DNA of 64,000 nt from Roseovarius nanhaiticus (GTDB taxonomy: Bacteria > Pseudomonadota > Alphaproteobacteria > Rhodobacterales > Rhodobacteraceae): assembly GCF_900156535.1 (NCBI RefSeq), contig NZ_FTNV01000003.1, forward strand, positions 372,001 through 436,000, written 5' to 3'. Position numbers and translations under genes: made by a program. Shown in pieces: positions 18,384-27,010 of this stretch; the stretch's first letter is position 1, and each line of letters opens with the position of its first letter. Under the pieces are notes generated by a model that was not told the origin of the DNA, searched no databases, and saw nothing but the letters and a program-made list of their open reading frames with translations.

Positions 18384-19436
18384 ATGAAGGGGCGCGTTTA
18401 CCTCGACTATAATGCCACCGCGCCTTTGAGGCCTGAGGCACGGAGCGCGATGATCGCGGCGATGGATCTGCTTGGCAATCCTTCGAGCGTGCACTCCGAA
18501 GGCCGCGCCGCCAAGGCGCTGGTTGAGCGGGCGCGCGCGCAGGTGGCTGCAGCAATGGGCGCCGACGGGGCCGACGTGATCTTTACCTCTGGCGCGACCG
18601 AGGCGGCGGCGCTCGCTTGTGCCGGGCGGGATCTGAGCGCGGCCCTGATCGAGCATGAGGCGGTCGCGGCCTGGACGGATGGCGCCTTGGCTGTGTCCTC
18701 AGGCGGGGCGGTGAACGTTCTGAATCCGGCGCGGACGGCGCTTCAACTGGCCAATTCCGAGACGGGTGTGGTGCAAACGCTGCCCGAGGGCATTGCGGTC
18801 AGCGATATGACGCAAGCCTTCGGCAAGCTGCGGGTTGGATTTAACGAGAGCGGCGCGCGGATGGCGCTGATCTCGGCGCATAAGTTGGGTGGGCCGAAGG
18901 GTATCGGCGCGCTGGTTGTGCGGCGTGGCACGGAGGTGCCGGCGCAGATCAGGGGCGGGGGCCAGGAGATGGGTCGACGCTCGGGCACCGAGAACATCAT
19001 CGGCATCGCCGGTTTCGGCGCGGCAGCAGAGGCCGCGGCGCAGGATCTGACCAACGGCACCTGGGACCGGGTGGAGAAACTTAGAAACATTCTAGAAAAG
19101 ACCATTGCAGCTGGCGCGAATAAGACTATTTTTGTCGGGAAAGGATCTGTGCGCTTGCCGAACACCTCCTGCGTCCTCACGCCCGGCTGGAAGGGCGAGA
19201 CGCAGGTGATGGCGCTGGATCTGGCGGGGTTCGCCGTTTCCGCAGGCTCGGCCTGCTCCAGTGGCAAGGTGCGCGCCAGCGCGGTGCTGCGGGCCATGGG
19301 CCATGACGAGGCGGACGCCGCTTGTGCCATTCGCGTCTCGCTGGGGCCGCAGACGACCGAGGACGAGATCACGCGCTTTGCCGAAAGCTGGCTGGCGCTC
19401 CATGACAGACACTGCGCCCGGGCGGGCGCGCATTGA
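18384..19436 (+). CDS. Cysteine desulfurase, group I (IscS/NifS-like)
   Basis: The 350-residue enzyme removes sulfur from cysteine for iron-sulfur cluster assembly, with PLP as cofactor. The N-terminus [13 protein letters not shown] and [11 protein letters not shown] are typical. The PLP lysine lies in [14 protein letters not shown] near residue 172, and the sulfur-carrying cysteine in [14 protein letters not shown] marks it as group I. It is somewhat shorter than E. coli IscS (about 400). Bases 19075-19150 use AT-rich codons such as AGA and CTA, unlike the rest of the gene. Located between iscR and sufB, it is one of two desulfurases in this operon. Confidence 0.92.
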   Translation: MKGRVYLDYNATAPLRPEARSAMIAAMDLLGNPSSVHSEGRAAKALVERARAQVAAAMGADGADVIFTSGATEAAALACAGRDLSAALIEHEAVAAWTDGALAVSSGGAVNVLNPARTALQLANSETGVVQTLPEGIAVSDMTQAFGKLRVGFNESGARMALISAHKLGGPKGIGALVVRRGTEVPAQIRGGGQEMGRRSGTENIIGIAGFGAAAEAAAQDLTNGTWDRVEKLRNILEKTIAAGANKTIFVGKGSVRLPNTSCVLTPGWKGETQVMALDLAGFAVSAGSACSSGKVRASAVLRAMGHDEADAACAIRVSLGPQTTEDEITRFAESWLALHDRHCARAGAH

Positions 19437-19459
19437 GATTGAGACGGGGAGATCAGGAT

Positions 19460-21010
19460 ATGACAGCACTCGATGATGCACCGGTGGGCACCAAGGCGCA
19501 CCAGGACGTAGCGAAAGAAGGCGTCGATCAGGACACTGTCGACCGCGTTCGCGAGGTTGGCGGCGCCTACAAGCATGGCTGGTCGACCGATATTGAAATG
19601 GAGTACGCGCCAAAGGGCCTGACGCCCGATATCGTCAAGCTGATTTCGGAGAAGAACGAAGAGCCCGAGTGGATGACCGAGTGGCGCCTCGAGGCCTACA
19701 AGACCTGGCTGACCAAGAAAGAGCCTAACTGGGCGATGGTCGACTATCCCGAAATCGACTTTCAGGAGCAGTATTACTACGCGCGCCCCAAGTCGATGAT
19801 GGTCAAGCCCAAGTCGCTGGACGAGGTCGATCCCAAGCTTCTGGCCACCTACAGCAAGCTGGGCATCCCCTTGAAAGAGCAGGCCATTCTGGCAGGTGTC
19901 GAGGGCGCGGGCGAAATGCCCGCCGAGGCGCGCAAGGTGGCTGTGGACGCGGTGTTCGACTCCGTGTCGGTGGGCACGACCTTCCAGAAAGAGCTGCTTG
20001 AGGCTGGGGTCATCTTTTGCTCGATCTCGGAGGCGATCCGCGAATATCCGGATCTGGTGAAGAAGTATCTGGGCTCGGTCGTGCCGGTGAATGACAACTT
20101 CTATGCCACGCTCAATTCGGCGGTCTTTTCGGATGGCTCGTTCGTGTACGTGCCGCCGGGCGTACGCTGCCCGATGGAGCTGAGCACCTATTTCCGTATC
20201 AACGCCGAGAATACCGGCCAGTTCGAGCGGACGCTGATCATCGCCGACAAGGGCAGCTATGTCAGCTATCTCGAGGGCTGCACGGCGCCCCAGCGCGACG
20301 AGAGCCAGCTTCACGCGGCGGTCGTCGAGATCATCGTCGAGGAGGATGCCGAGGTGAAATACTCGACGGTCCAGAACTGGTATCCGGGCGACGAGAACGG
20401 CAAGGGCGGCATCTACAACTTCGTCACCAAGCGAGCCGATTGCCGTGGCGATCGGGCCAAGGTGATGTGGACGCAGGTCGAAACTGGGTCCGCCGTGACT
20501 TGGAAGTATCCCAGCTGCATCCTGCGCGGTGACGACAGCCAAGGCGAGTTCTATTCCATCGCCATCGCCAACAACATGCAGCAGGCTGACACCGGCACCA
20601 AGATGATCCATCTGGGCAAGCGCACCAAATCGCGTATCGTGTCCAAGGGGATCAGCGCGGGCAAAGCGCAGAACACCTACCGCGGGCTGGTAAGTATGCA
20701 CCCCAAGGCCAAGGAATCGCGGAATTATACGCAATGTGACAGCCTGCTCATCGGCGACAAATGTGGCGCGCACACGGTGCCCTATATCGAGGTCAAGAAT
20801 AACTCGTCTCGCGTCGAGCATGAGGCGACGACATCCAAGGTCGACGATGACCAGATGTTCTATTGCCGCCAGCGCGGCATGGACGAGGAGGAGGCGGTGG
20901 CGCTTGTGGTCAACGGCTTCTGCCGCGACGTGTTGCAGGCGCTGCCGATGGAGTTCGCCATGGAAGCGCAGCAGTTGGTCGCGATCTCGCTGGAAGGCTC
21001 GGTGGGCTGA
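19460..21010 (+). CDS. sufB: Fe-S cluster assembly scaffold SufB
   Basis: The 516-residue protein is the SufB scaffold subunit of SufBC2D. Recognisable segments are [16 protein letters not shown] near residues 65-80, [19 protein letters not shown] near 230, [37 protein letters not shown], and the conserved C-terminal [22 protein letters not shown], which includes the cysteine implicated in cluster assembly. I chose the ATG at 19460, which gives the usual MTALDD-type N-terminus; the earlier start at 19433 has no support. Two methyltransferase-like genes separate it from sufC. Confidence 0.96.
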   Translation: MTALDDAPVGTKAHQDVAKEGVDQDTVDRVREVGGAYKHGWSTDIEMEYAPKGLTPDIVKLISEKNEEPEWMTEWRLEAYKTWLTKKEPNWAMVDYPEIDFQEQYYYARPKSMMVKPKSLDEVDPKLLATYSKLGIPLKEQAILAGVEGAGEMPAEARKVAVDAVFDSVSVGTTFQKELLEAGVIFCSISEAIREYPDLVKKYLGSVVPVNDNFYATLNSAVFSDGSFVYVPPGVRCPMELSTYFRINAENTGQFERTLIIADKGSYVSYLEGCTAPQRDESQLHAAVVEIIVEEDAEVKYSTVQNWYPGDENGKGGIYNFVTKRADCRGDRAKVMWTQVETGSAVTWKYPSCILRGDDSQGEFYSIAIANNMQQADTGTKMIHLGKRTKSRIVSKGISAGKAQNTYRGLVSMHPKAKESRNYTQCDSLLIGDKCGAHTVPYIEVKNNSSRVEHEATTSKVDDDQMFYCRQRGMDEEEAVALVVNGFCRDVLQALPMEFAMEAQQLVAISLEGSVG

Positions 21011-21058
21011 TCCAGTGTTCGGGATGGTGGACATAACGCGGCTCGGCGGGGCGGCACG

Positions 21059-21841
21059 ATGAACGATGTCGTGCTGCCTCTGCCCGAGCGTACGGACGAG
21101 ACGTATTTCGATGCCCCGGCCGCGTTTGATGCGTTGGCTGCTGGCCAGCCAGTGGCCTTTCCGCCGTTCGAGGTGCTGCATGTCCCGCGAATGGGGCTGA
21201 GCCTGTGCCTTAACATGGCGCGTGATCCAATCCAGAACGCGTGGCGGCGCGGAGAGTTCTTTGAGCTCGAAGAGTTGGATCTGCTTGCTCGCGACATCAA
21301 GAGTGGCGCGCATATCGTTGATATTGGTGCGAATGTTGGTAATCATGCGCTGTTTTTTGCGACGCGCATGAAGGCAGCGCGCGTGGTGGTGTTCGAGCCG
21401 AACCCGCTTGCGATCGCCCCGTTGATGGCGAATGTCCTGATCAATCAGCTTGAGGGTGTAATCGACATGGGCGGCCTCGGTGTAGGCCTGTCCGATAGGG
21501 CTGCGAGTGGGTTTGGCATGAAGCGCCATGATCGAAATCTGGGCGCGTCCAAGATGTTCGAGGGCAAGGGTGCTCTTGAGGTTCATGCGGGCGACGATTT
21601 GCTTGAGGGTGAGACGCCGGATCTGATCAAGATCGACGTGGAAGGCATGGAAATGAAAGTGCTTTCTGGATTGGCCAAGACGATTGGCACGCATCGACCC
21701 GCAATTTTGATCGAGGTGGATGAAGAAAACGCCGACGTGTTCGCCACGTGGTGTGATCACAATTCCTACGAGGTGGCCCATTCGGTCCGTCACAGCCGCA
21801 GGAACTGCAACCATCTGGTGATGCCCGGAGGTGCGGTATGA
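21059..21841 (+). CDS. FkbM-family methyltransferase inserted between sufB and sufC
   Basis: The 260-residue protein has an S-adenosylmethionine fold of the FkbM type: VDIGANVGNHALFFATRM (motif I) near residues 87-104, VVFEPNP near 113-119, and the FkbM signature PDLIKIDVEGMEMKVLSGL near 189-207. FkbM enzymes methylate sugar or small-molecule hydroxyls. The target here is unknown. Codon use (GTT, TTG, AGT, GAT more often) is less GC-biased than in sufB, which may mean acquisition. The next gene overlaps its stop by four bases (ATGA), so the two are probably cotranslated. Its position inside the suf operon is unusual. Confidence 0.85.
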   Translation: MNDVVLPLPERTDETYFDAPAAFDALAAGQPVAFPPFEVLHVPRMGLSLCLNMARDPIQNAWRRGEFFELEELDLLARDIKSGAHIVDIGANVGNHALFFATRMKAARVVVFEPNPLAIAPLMANVLINQLEGVIDMGGLGVGLSDRAASGFGMKRHDRNLGASKMFEGKGALEVHAGDDLLEGETPDLIKIDVEGMEMKVLSGLAKTIGTHRPAILIEVDEENADVFATWCDHNSYEVAHSVRHSRRNCNHLVMPGGAV

Positions 21842-22437
21842 GCGAGACGCTGATCCAGCGCCCTGAGCTGACGCTGCCCGATGCGGAGGCTGCCCGTGTC
21901 GCGGAAGCCTACGCGGCGGCGGAGGTTATCCTTGAATACGGCAGCGGCGGCTCGACCGTTCTGGCTTCGGAACTGCCCGGAAAGCGGGTGTTTTCGGTCG
22001 AGAGCGACAAGGCTTGGGCCGAGATGATGCAGGCGTGGCTGGCGCAGACCCCACCGGCTTCGGGCACGACGGTGGATGTGATCTGGTCGGACGTCGGGCC
22101 GACCGGGGAGTGGGGCCGTCCGGTGGATGACACCGGTTGGCGGCACTACCCGGACTATCCCCTGGCCGTCTGGCAACGCGTGGATTTCGTGCAGCCAGAT
22201 GTGGTGTTGGTGGACGGGCGTTTTAGGCCAGGCTGCGCCATGGCCACGGCCTTTTGCACGGCGCGTCCTGTGACGGTGCTGGTGGACGATTACCGTCGCC
22301 GCAAAGGGTATCACGCGATCGAGGAATTTTTGGGCGCGCCTCGTCTTATCGGCCGCATGGCCGAATTCGAGGTCGCGCCGATTGCAGTCCCGGCAGATCG
22401 CCTGCTGCCATTAATCAAGATGATGATGCGGCCCTGA
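21838..22437 (+). CDS. Class I SAM-methyltransferase-like protein inside the suf operon
   Basis: The 199-residue protein overlaps the preceding FkbM gene by four bases. A glycine-rich loop ILEYGSGGSTVLASEL near residues 30-45, followed by VFSVESDKAW with an acidic residue after the second strand, is a Rossmann methyltransferase pattern. VLVDGRFRPGCAMATA near 121-136 looks like the post-active-site region. No more specific family was recognised and the substrate is unknown. The sufC gene follows after 36 bases. Function in Fe-S assembly is not shown by the sequence. Confidence 0.75.
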   Translation: MSETLIQRPELTLPDAEAARVAEAYAAAEVILEYGSGGSTVLASELPGKRVFSVESDKAWAEMMQAWLAQTPPASGTTVDVIWSDVGPTGEWGRPVDDTGWRHYPDYPLAVWQRVDFVQPDVVLVDGRFRPGCAMATAFCTARPVTVLVDDYRRRKGYHAIEEFLGAPRLIGRMAEFEVAPIAVPADRLLPLIKMMMRP

Positions 22438-22473
22438 CCGGGCCGCGAGTGAACAGAGTTGAAAGGAAAAAAG

Positions 22474-23229
22474 ATGCTTGAGATCAAGAACCTGCACGTC
22501 GATCTTGAAGAAGAGGATAAGACCATCCTCAAGGGTGTGGACCTGACGGTCGAGGCCGGCAAGGTGCATGCCATCATGGGACCGAACGGCTCGGGGAAAT
22601 CGACGTTGAGCTATGTGCTGTCGGGCCGCGATGGTTACGAGGTCACCAAAGGATCCGCGACGCTTGAAGGTCAGGATATCTTGGCCATGGAGACCGAGGA
22701 GCGCGCGGCCGCGGGTCTCTTCCTTGCGTTCCAGTACCCGGTCGAGATTCCCGGTGTCGGCAACATGACGTTCATGCGCACCGCCCTCAACGCGCAGCGC
22801 AAGGCGCGTGGCGAGGAGGAGATGAGCGCAGCGGACTTCCTCAAGCTGATCCGCGAGAAGGCCAAGGAGCTGAAGATCGACGCGGATATGCTGAAGCGTC
22901 CGGTCAATGTCGGCTTCTCCGGCGGTGAGAAAAAGCGCAACGAAATCCTGCAGATGGCGCTTCTTGAGCCCAAGTTGTGCATCCTTGACGAGACCGACTC
23001 GGGTCTTGACGTGGACGCGATGAAACTGGTTGCCGACGGCGTCAACGCGCTGCGCAGCGAGGGCCGCGGATTTCTTGTGATCACACACTACCAGCGCCTC
23101 TTGGACCACATCAAACCGGATGTCGTGCACATCATGTCCGATGGACGCATCATTAAATCGGGTGGCCCCGAATTGGCCCTGGAGGTCGAAAAGAACGGGT
23201 ACACGGATATTCTGGCGGAGGTGGCGTAA
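22474..23229 (+). CDS. sufC: Fe-S assembly ATPase SufC
   Basis: The 251-residue ABC-type ATPase has Walker A GPNGSGKST near residues 34-42, the SufC-specific signature GFSGGEKKRNEILQM, and Walker B LCILDETDSGLDVDAM. It powers the SufBC2D scaffold in the cytoplasm. The ATG at 22474 follows GAAAGGAAAA, and an in-frame TTG five codons upstream is less likely. The sufD start overlaps the stop by one base (TAATG), indicating tight coupling. Confidence 0.97.
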   Translation: MLEIKNLHVDLEEEDKTILKGVDLTVEAGKVHAIMGPNGSGKSTLSYVLSGRDGYEVTKGSATLEGQDILAMETEERAAAGLFLAFQYPVEIPGVGNMTFMRTALNAQRKARGEEEMSAADFLKLIREKAKELKIDADMLKRPVNVGFSGGEKKRNEILQMALLEPKLCILDETDSGLDVDAMKLVADGVNALRSEGRGFLVITHYQRLLDHIKPDVVHIMSDGRIIKSGGPELALEVEKNGYTDILAEVA

Positions 23230-24515
23230 TGGCCCTTTCGAAACCCAAGCAAACCGCAACCGAGGCGCGGCTGGAGGCACTGACCTTGCCCCAGCCCGGC
23301 GGATGGCTCGATGGCGCGCGGAATGATGCGCTGTCACGTGTCCGCGCGATGGGTTTGCCGCAGCGGCGCGATGAATACTGGAAATTCACCCGTCCTGACA
23401 CGCTGACGCAGCCCGAGGCGGCGCCCGCTGCGCCATTCCATCCGGACGAGCACGAGATTTTTGGCCAGATCGATCGGGTCAAGATCGTGTTCGTCGATGG
23501 TGTTTTTGATGCGGAGGCCAGTAGTGATCTTGCCTTGGAAGGCGTCAAGATCGAGCGCCTCGCAGAGTCCGCCAAGGCCGATATCCATTGGGCCCGCGAC
23601 CTCTACGGAACGCTCGAGGCGCGCGGCCAGACGCCGGTGGAGCGACCCTTGGCTGCACTCAACACAGCGGCGGCGCAGGACGGTGTGCTGATCCATGTCA
23701 CAGGTGAGGCCGACAAGCCGATCAACCTGATTTATCGCCACGAATCAAAGGATTCCGACGCGATGCTTCACCATGTGATCAAGCTGGACGCCGGTGCGCG
23801 GATGACCCTGCTGGAAAACGGTCCGGCGGCGGCACGCTTCAACGACGTGCTTGAGGTTGAGGTGGGCGATGGCGCCACCTTCCACCATGTGCGTACCCAA
23901 GGGCGCGATCATGAGCGCCGGGCTGCGACGCATCTCTTTGCGCGGTTGGGTACCGAAAGCATCTTCAAATCCTTCACCATGACGGCCAATGGCGCGCTGA
24001 CACGCAATGAGTGCATCATCGAGCTACTGGGCGATGACGCAACTGCGCATGTCGCGGGCGCCTCGATGGGGGATGGCGCGTTTCACGACGACGATACCGT
24101 TTTCGTGACCCACGATGCGCTGCGATGCGAAAGCCGGCAGGTCTTCAAGAAAGTATTGCGCAACGGCGCAACCGGGGTTTTTCAAGGCAAGATCCTGGTA
24201 AAAGCCGGCGCGCAGAAGACCGACGGCTATCAGATCAGCCAATCGCTTTTGCTCGACGAAGACAGCCAGTTCTTGGCCAAACCCGAACTCGAGATCTATG
24301 CCGATGACGTGATCTGCTCGCACGGCTCGACCTCCGGGGCGATTGACGAAGACGCGATGTATTACCTCCGGGCGCGCGGTGTGCCCAAGGCGATCGCAAC
24401 CGACCTGCTGACACTGGCCTTTCTGGCCGAGGCGGTTGACGAGATCGAGGACGAGACCTTGCAGGAAGAGATCAAGTCGCTGCTCGAAGGATGGCTGGAG
24501 CGGCGGCGCGGCTGA
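23229..24515 (+). CDS. sufD: Fe-S assembly protein SufD
   Basis: The 428-residue protein is the SufD subunit of the SufBC2D complex, a beta-helix relative of SufB. Segments such as YWKFTRPDTL near residue 52, HHVRTQGRDHERRAATHLF, GVFQGKILVKAGAQKTDGYQ, and SQFLAKPELEIYADDVICSHGSTSG near 350 are typical, including the conserved histidine after Cys in VICSHG. The next gene's ATG overlaps its stop (TGATG). Confidence 0.96.
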   Translation: MALSKPKQTATEARLEALTLPQPGGWLDGARNDALSRVRAMGLPQRRDEYWKFTRPDTLTQPEAAPAAPFHPDEHEIFGQIDRVKIVFVDGVFDAEASSDLALEGVKIERLAESAKADIHWARDLYGTLEARGQTPVERPLAALNTAAAQDGVLIHVTGEADKPINLIYRHESKDSDAMLHHVIKLDAGARMTLLENGPAAARFNDVLEVEVGDGATFHHVRTQGRDHERRAATHLFARLGTESIFKSFTMTANGALTRNECIIELLGDDATAHVAGASMGDGAFHDDDTVFVTHDALRCESRQVFKKVLRNGATGVFQGKILVKAGAQKTDGYQISQSLLLDEDSQFLAKPELEIYADDVICSHGSTSGAIDEDAMYYLRARGVPKAIATDLLTLAFLAEAVDEIEDETLQEEIKSLLEGWLERRRG

Positions 24516-25000
24516 TGGCAGTCACACGCGACATCGCGGCTACGTATCGCGGCCCTCGGGCCGTGATGCGCCGCCTGCTCGCCATGGGCGAGAATGAGGG
24601 GCGGGCGCTCGCGATCCTCATGGCAGGCTGCGTCGTGATGTTTATCGCGCAGTGGCCGCGACTGGCGCGCGAGGCGTATCTGACCGAGCAGGAATTGAAC
24701 CCGCTATTGGGGGGAGCGTTGCTGGCGTGGGCCTTCATCGCGCCGCTGATCCTTTATGCAATCGCGTTGCTCAGTCATTGGATCGCCAAGGCGTTTCGCG
24801 CTCGTGGCACCGGGTTTGGCGCGCGGCTCGCGCTTTTCTGGGCGCTTCTGGCCTCCAGCCCATTGGTGCTGCTGCATGGGTTGGTGGCTGGCTTTATCGG
24901 GCCCGGACCGGGCCTGACTGCGGTCGGGGCCATATGGCTTGCAGTGTTTGCCGCCTTTTGGGGGCTTGGATTGCGCGAGGCGGAATGGGGCAAGGCATGA
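24515..25000 (+). CDS. Membrane protein, Yip1-like, first of a pair
   Basis: The 161-residue protein starts at the ATG overlapping the sufD stop (TGATG). It has about four membrane helices, the first near residues 33-48 (ALAILMAGCVVMFIAQWP) and the last near 139-156. The short loops and the ALLAWAFIAPLILYAIALLSHW segment fit the Yip1 superfamily. The stop overlaps the next gene (ATGA). Role unknown. The tight coupling shows it is part of the suf transcript. Confidence 0.75.
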   Translation: MAVTRDIAATYRGPRAVMRRLLAMGENEGRALAILMAGCVVMFIAQWPRLAREAYLTEQELNPLLGGALLAWAFIAPLILYAIALLSHWIAKAFRARGTGFGARLALFWALLASSPLVLLHGLVAGFIGPGPGLTAVGAIWLAVFAAFWGLGLREAEWGKA

Positions 25001-25593
25001 ATACGGCATTCGCGGTGGATCTTTTCCGCCAGACATTGAGCGCGCCGCGCGATGCGGCGGCGCGTATTCTGGCGCTAGATCTGCCTCGGGACTGGCTTTG
25101 GACCGCGCTCGTCCTTATGGGCGTGCTCAACGGGTTGGTCTATTCGGTCGTGCTGCAGATCGGCGGACCGGGCGAGGGCGGGGCGGCCCCCATGATGCCT
25201 GCCGCTCTGCAGTCGCCGCTTGCGTTCACGATGTTTCTGATCGGGGCGCTGGTCTTGACGATTGTCGTGCTGTCTTGGGTAGGGCAGTTGATGGGCGGCA
25301 AGGCTGCAGTAAAAGACATTCTGGCGTTGATTGCGTGGCTACAGCTTCTACGTCTCGTCGTGCAGCTGGCACTTATTGTGCTCATGCTGGCTTTGCCGCT
25401 TGCCGGGTTGATTCTGGTTCTGGTCGCGTCGGTTTGGGGGCTTGTCATCCTGGTCATCTTCGTGGACGAGGCGCATGAATTCGGCAATGTTTTCAAGGCT
25501 GCAGGCGCGGTCATCCTCGGATTTCTCGGGGTGCTGGTGGGCCTGTCGGCTATCTTTGGCGTGCTTGGCGCGCTTGTCGTAGGAGGGGCGTGA
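24997..25593 (+). CDS. Membrane protein, Yip1-like, second of a pair
   Basis: The 198-residue protein has about five membrane segments, with GQLMGGKAAVKDILALIAW near residue 90, a Yip1-type polar loop, and a long hydrophobic C-terminal half ending in ILGFLGVLVGLSAIFGVLG. It overlaps the preceding gene (ATGA) and its stop shares bases with the sufS start (TGATG), so translation should be coupled to sufS. No biochemical role can be assigned. Pairs of such proteins next to sufS look typical of this family from memory. Confidence 0.75.
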   Translation: MNTAFAVDLFRQTLSAPRDAAARILALDLPRDWLWTALVLMGVLNGLVYSVVLQIGGPGEGGAAPMMPAALQSPLAFTMFLIGALVLTIVVLSWVGQLMGGKAAVKDILALIAWLQLLRLVVQLALIVLMLALPLAGLILVLVASVWGLVILVIFVDEAHEFGNVFKAAGAVILGFLGVLVGLSAIFGVLGALVVGGA

Positions 25594-26813
25594 TGCTCGA
25601 TGTGAACGAAGTGCGCGCGGATTTCCCGATCCTCAAGCGCGAGGTGAACGGCAAGCCGCTGGTCTATCTGGACAACGGCGCCTCGGCGCAAAAGCCGCAA
25701 GTCGTCATCGACGCGATGAACACAGCCTACAGCCATGAATATGCCAATGTTCACAGGGGCTTGCATTACCTCAGTAACCTCGCCACCGAGAAGTACGAGG
25801 GCGTGCGCGGCATTATCGCGCGGTTTCTAAATGTGGCGGACGAAAGTCAGATCATCCTCAATTCCGGCACGACCGAGGGGATCAACATGGTCGCCTACGG
25901 CTGGGCCATGCCCCGGTTCGAGCCGGGTGACGAGGTGGTGCTGAGCGTGATGGAGCACCACGCCAATATCGTGCCGTGGCATTTCCTGCGCGAGCGGCAG
26001 GGCGCGGTGCTGAAATGGGTAGATACGGATATGAACGGCGCGCTGGACGCGCAGAAGGTCATCGACGCGATTGGACCCAAGACGAAGTTGGTTGCAATCT
26101 CGCATCTTTCCAATGTTTTGGGGACCAAAGTTGATGTAAAGGCGATCTGCGCCGCCGCCCGTGCCAAAGGTGTCGCGGTCCTGGTGGATGGCAGCCAGGC
26201 CGCCGTGCACATGCCCGTCAATGTCGACGATCTGGGCTGTGATTTCTACGCCATCACGGGTCACAAGCTCTATGGCCCCTCAGGCTCGGGCGCGATCTAT
26301 GTGCGCCGTGAGCGGATGGAGGAAATGCGCCCCTTCATGGGTGGCGGCGACATGATCCGCGAGGTCACCAAGGAGAACGTGGTTTATAACGACGCGCCGA
26401 TGAAGTTCGAGGCGGGCACGCCCGGCATCGTTCAGACCATCGGGCTTGGCGTTGCGCTGAACTACATGATGGATCTGGGGATGGAGAATATCGCCGCCCA
26501 TGAAAACCGCATCCGCGATTACGCGGATCAGCGACTGGCCGGGCTGAACTGGCTTCAGGTTCAGGGCCATGCGCCTGACAAGGCGGCGATTTTCAGCTTT
26601 ACCATGGATGGCGCAGGCCACGCGCACGACATTTCGACCATCTTGGACAAGAAGGGCGTGGCCGTTCGAGCGGGCCAGCATTGCGCGGCGCCGCTTATGG
26701 ACCACCTTGGCCTCGCTGCGACATGCCGCGCGTCCTTTGGCGTCTATAACACAGAGGCTGAAGTCGACGCGTTGATCGACGCGCTGGAACTGTGCCACGA
26801 TCTTTTTGCCTGA
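25593..26813 (+). CDS. sufS: Cysteine desulfurase SufS (group II)
   Basis: The 406-residue PLP enzyme supplies persulfide sulfur to SufBCD. Family markers are YLDNGASAQKPQVVIDA near residue 24, HANIVPWHFL near 121, the PLP lysine in YAITGHKLYGPSGSGA near residue 224, and the group II catalytic cysteine in VRAGQHCAAP near residue 363. The ATG at 25593 follows AGGAGG by six bases; an upstream GTG at 25590 is possible but less likely. No sufE, sufU, sufA or sufT follows. A hairpin and a tRNA come next. Confidence 0.96.
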   Translation: MLDVNEVRADFPILKREVNGKPLVYLDNGASAQKPQVVIDAMNTAYSHEYANVHRGLHYLSNLATEKYEGVRGIIARFLNVADESQIILNSGTTEGINMVAYGWAMPRFEPGDEVVLSVMEHHANIVPWHFLRERQGAVLKWVDTDMNGALDAQKVIDAIGPKTKLVAISHLSNVLGTKVDVKAICAAARAKGVAVLVDGSQAAVHMPVNVDDLGCDFYAITGHKLYGPSGSGAIYVRRERMEEMRPFMGGGDMIREVTKENVVYNDAPMKFEAGTPGIVQTIGLGVALNYMMDLGMENIAAHENRIRDYADQRLAGLNWLQVQGHAPDKAAIFSFTMDGAGHAHDISTILDKKGVAVRAGQHCAAPLMDHLGLAATCRASFGVYNTEAEVDALIDALELCHDLFA

Positions 26814-26820
26814 CCAGCCG

Positions 26821-26862
26821 CGCCTGCAACGGAATTTCCGACGGATTTATCCGTTGCGGGCG
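26821..26862 (+). terminator. Long hairpin after sufS
   Basis: CGCCTGCAACGGA at 26821-26833 pairs with TCCGTTGCGGGCG at 26850-26862 (13 pairs, one G-T). It begins eight bases after the sufS stop and precedes the tRNA. There is no T-tract, so it may stabilise the 3' end or slow polymerase rather than act as a classical terminator. Confidence 0.55.
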
Positions 26863-26891
26863 CGCGGCGGCGCAGGTATATCCCGCCTCAG

Positions 26892-26968
26892 GCACCCATA
26901 GCTCAGCTGGATAGAGCGCTGCCCTCCGAAGGCAGAGGCCATAGGTTCGAATCCTATTGGGTGCGCCA
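26892..26968 (+). tRNA. tRNA-Arg (anticodon CCG)
   Basis: The 77-base gene folds as a cloverleaf: acceptor GCACCCA with TGGGTGC, D-arm GCTC/GAGC, anticodon stem CTGCC/GGCAG around the loop CTCCGAA, and T-arm ATAGG-TTCGAAT-CCTAT. The discriminator base is G and CCA is encoded. The anticodon CCG reads the CGG codon, which is common in this high-GC genome. Confidence 0.97.
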
Positions 26969-27010
26969 CTTCGCCTTCGTTTCGACGCGTAAGTATCTGG
27001 TTTCAGACCA

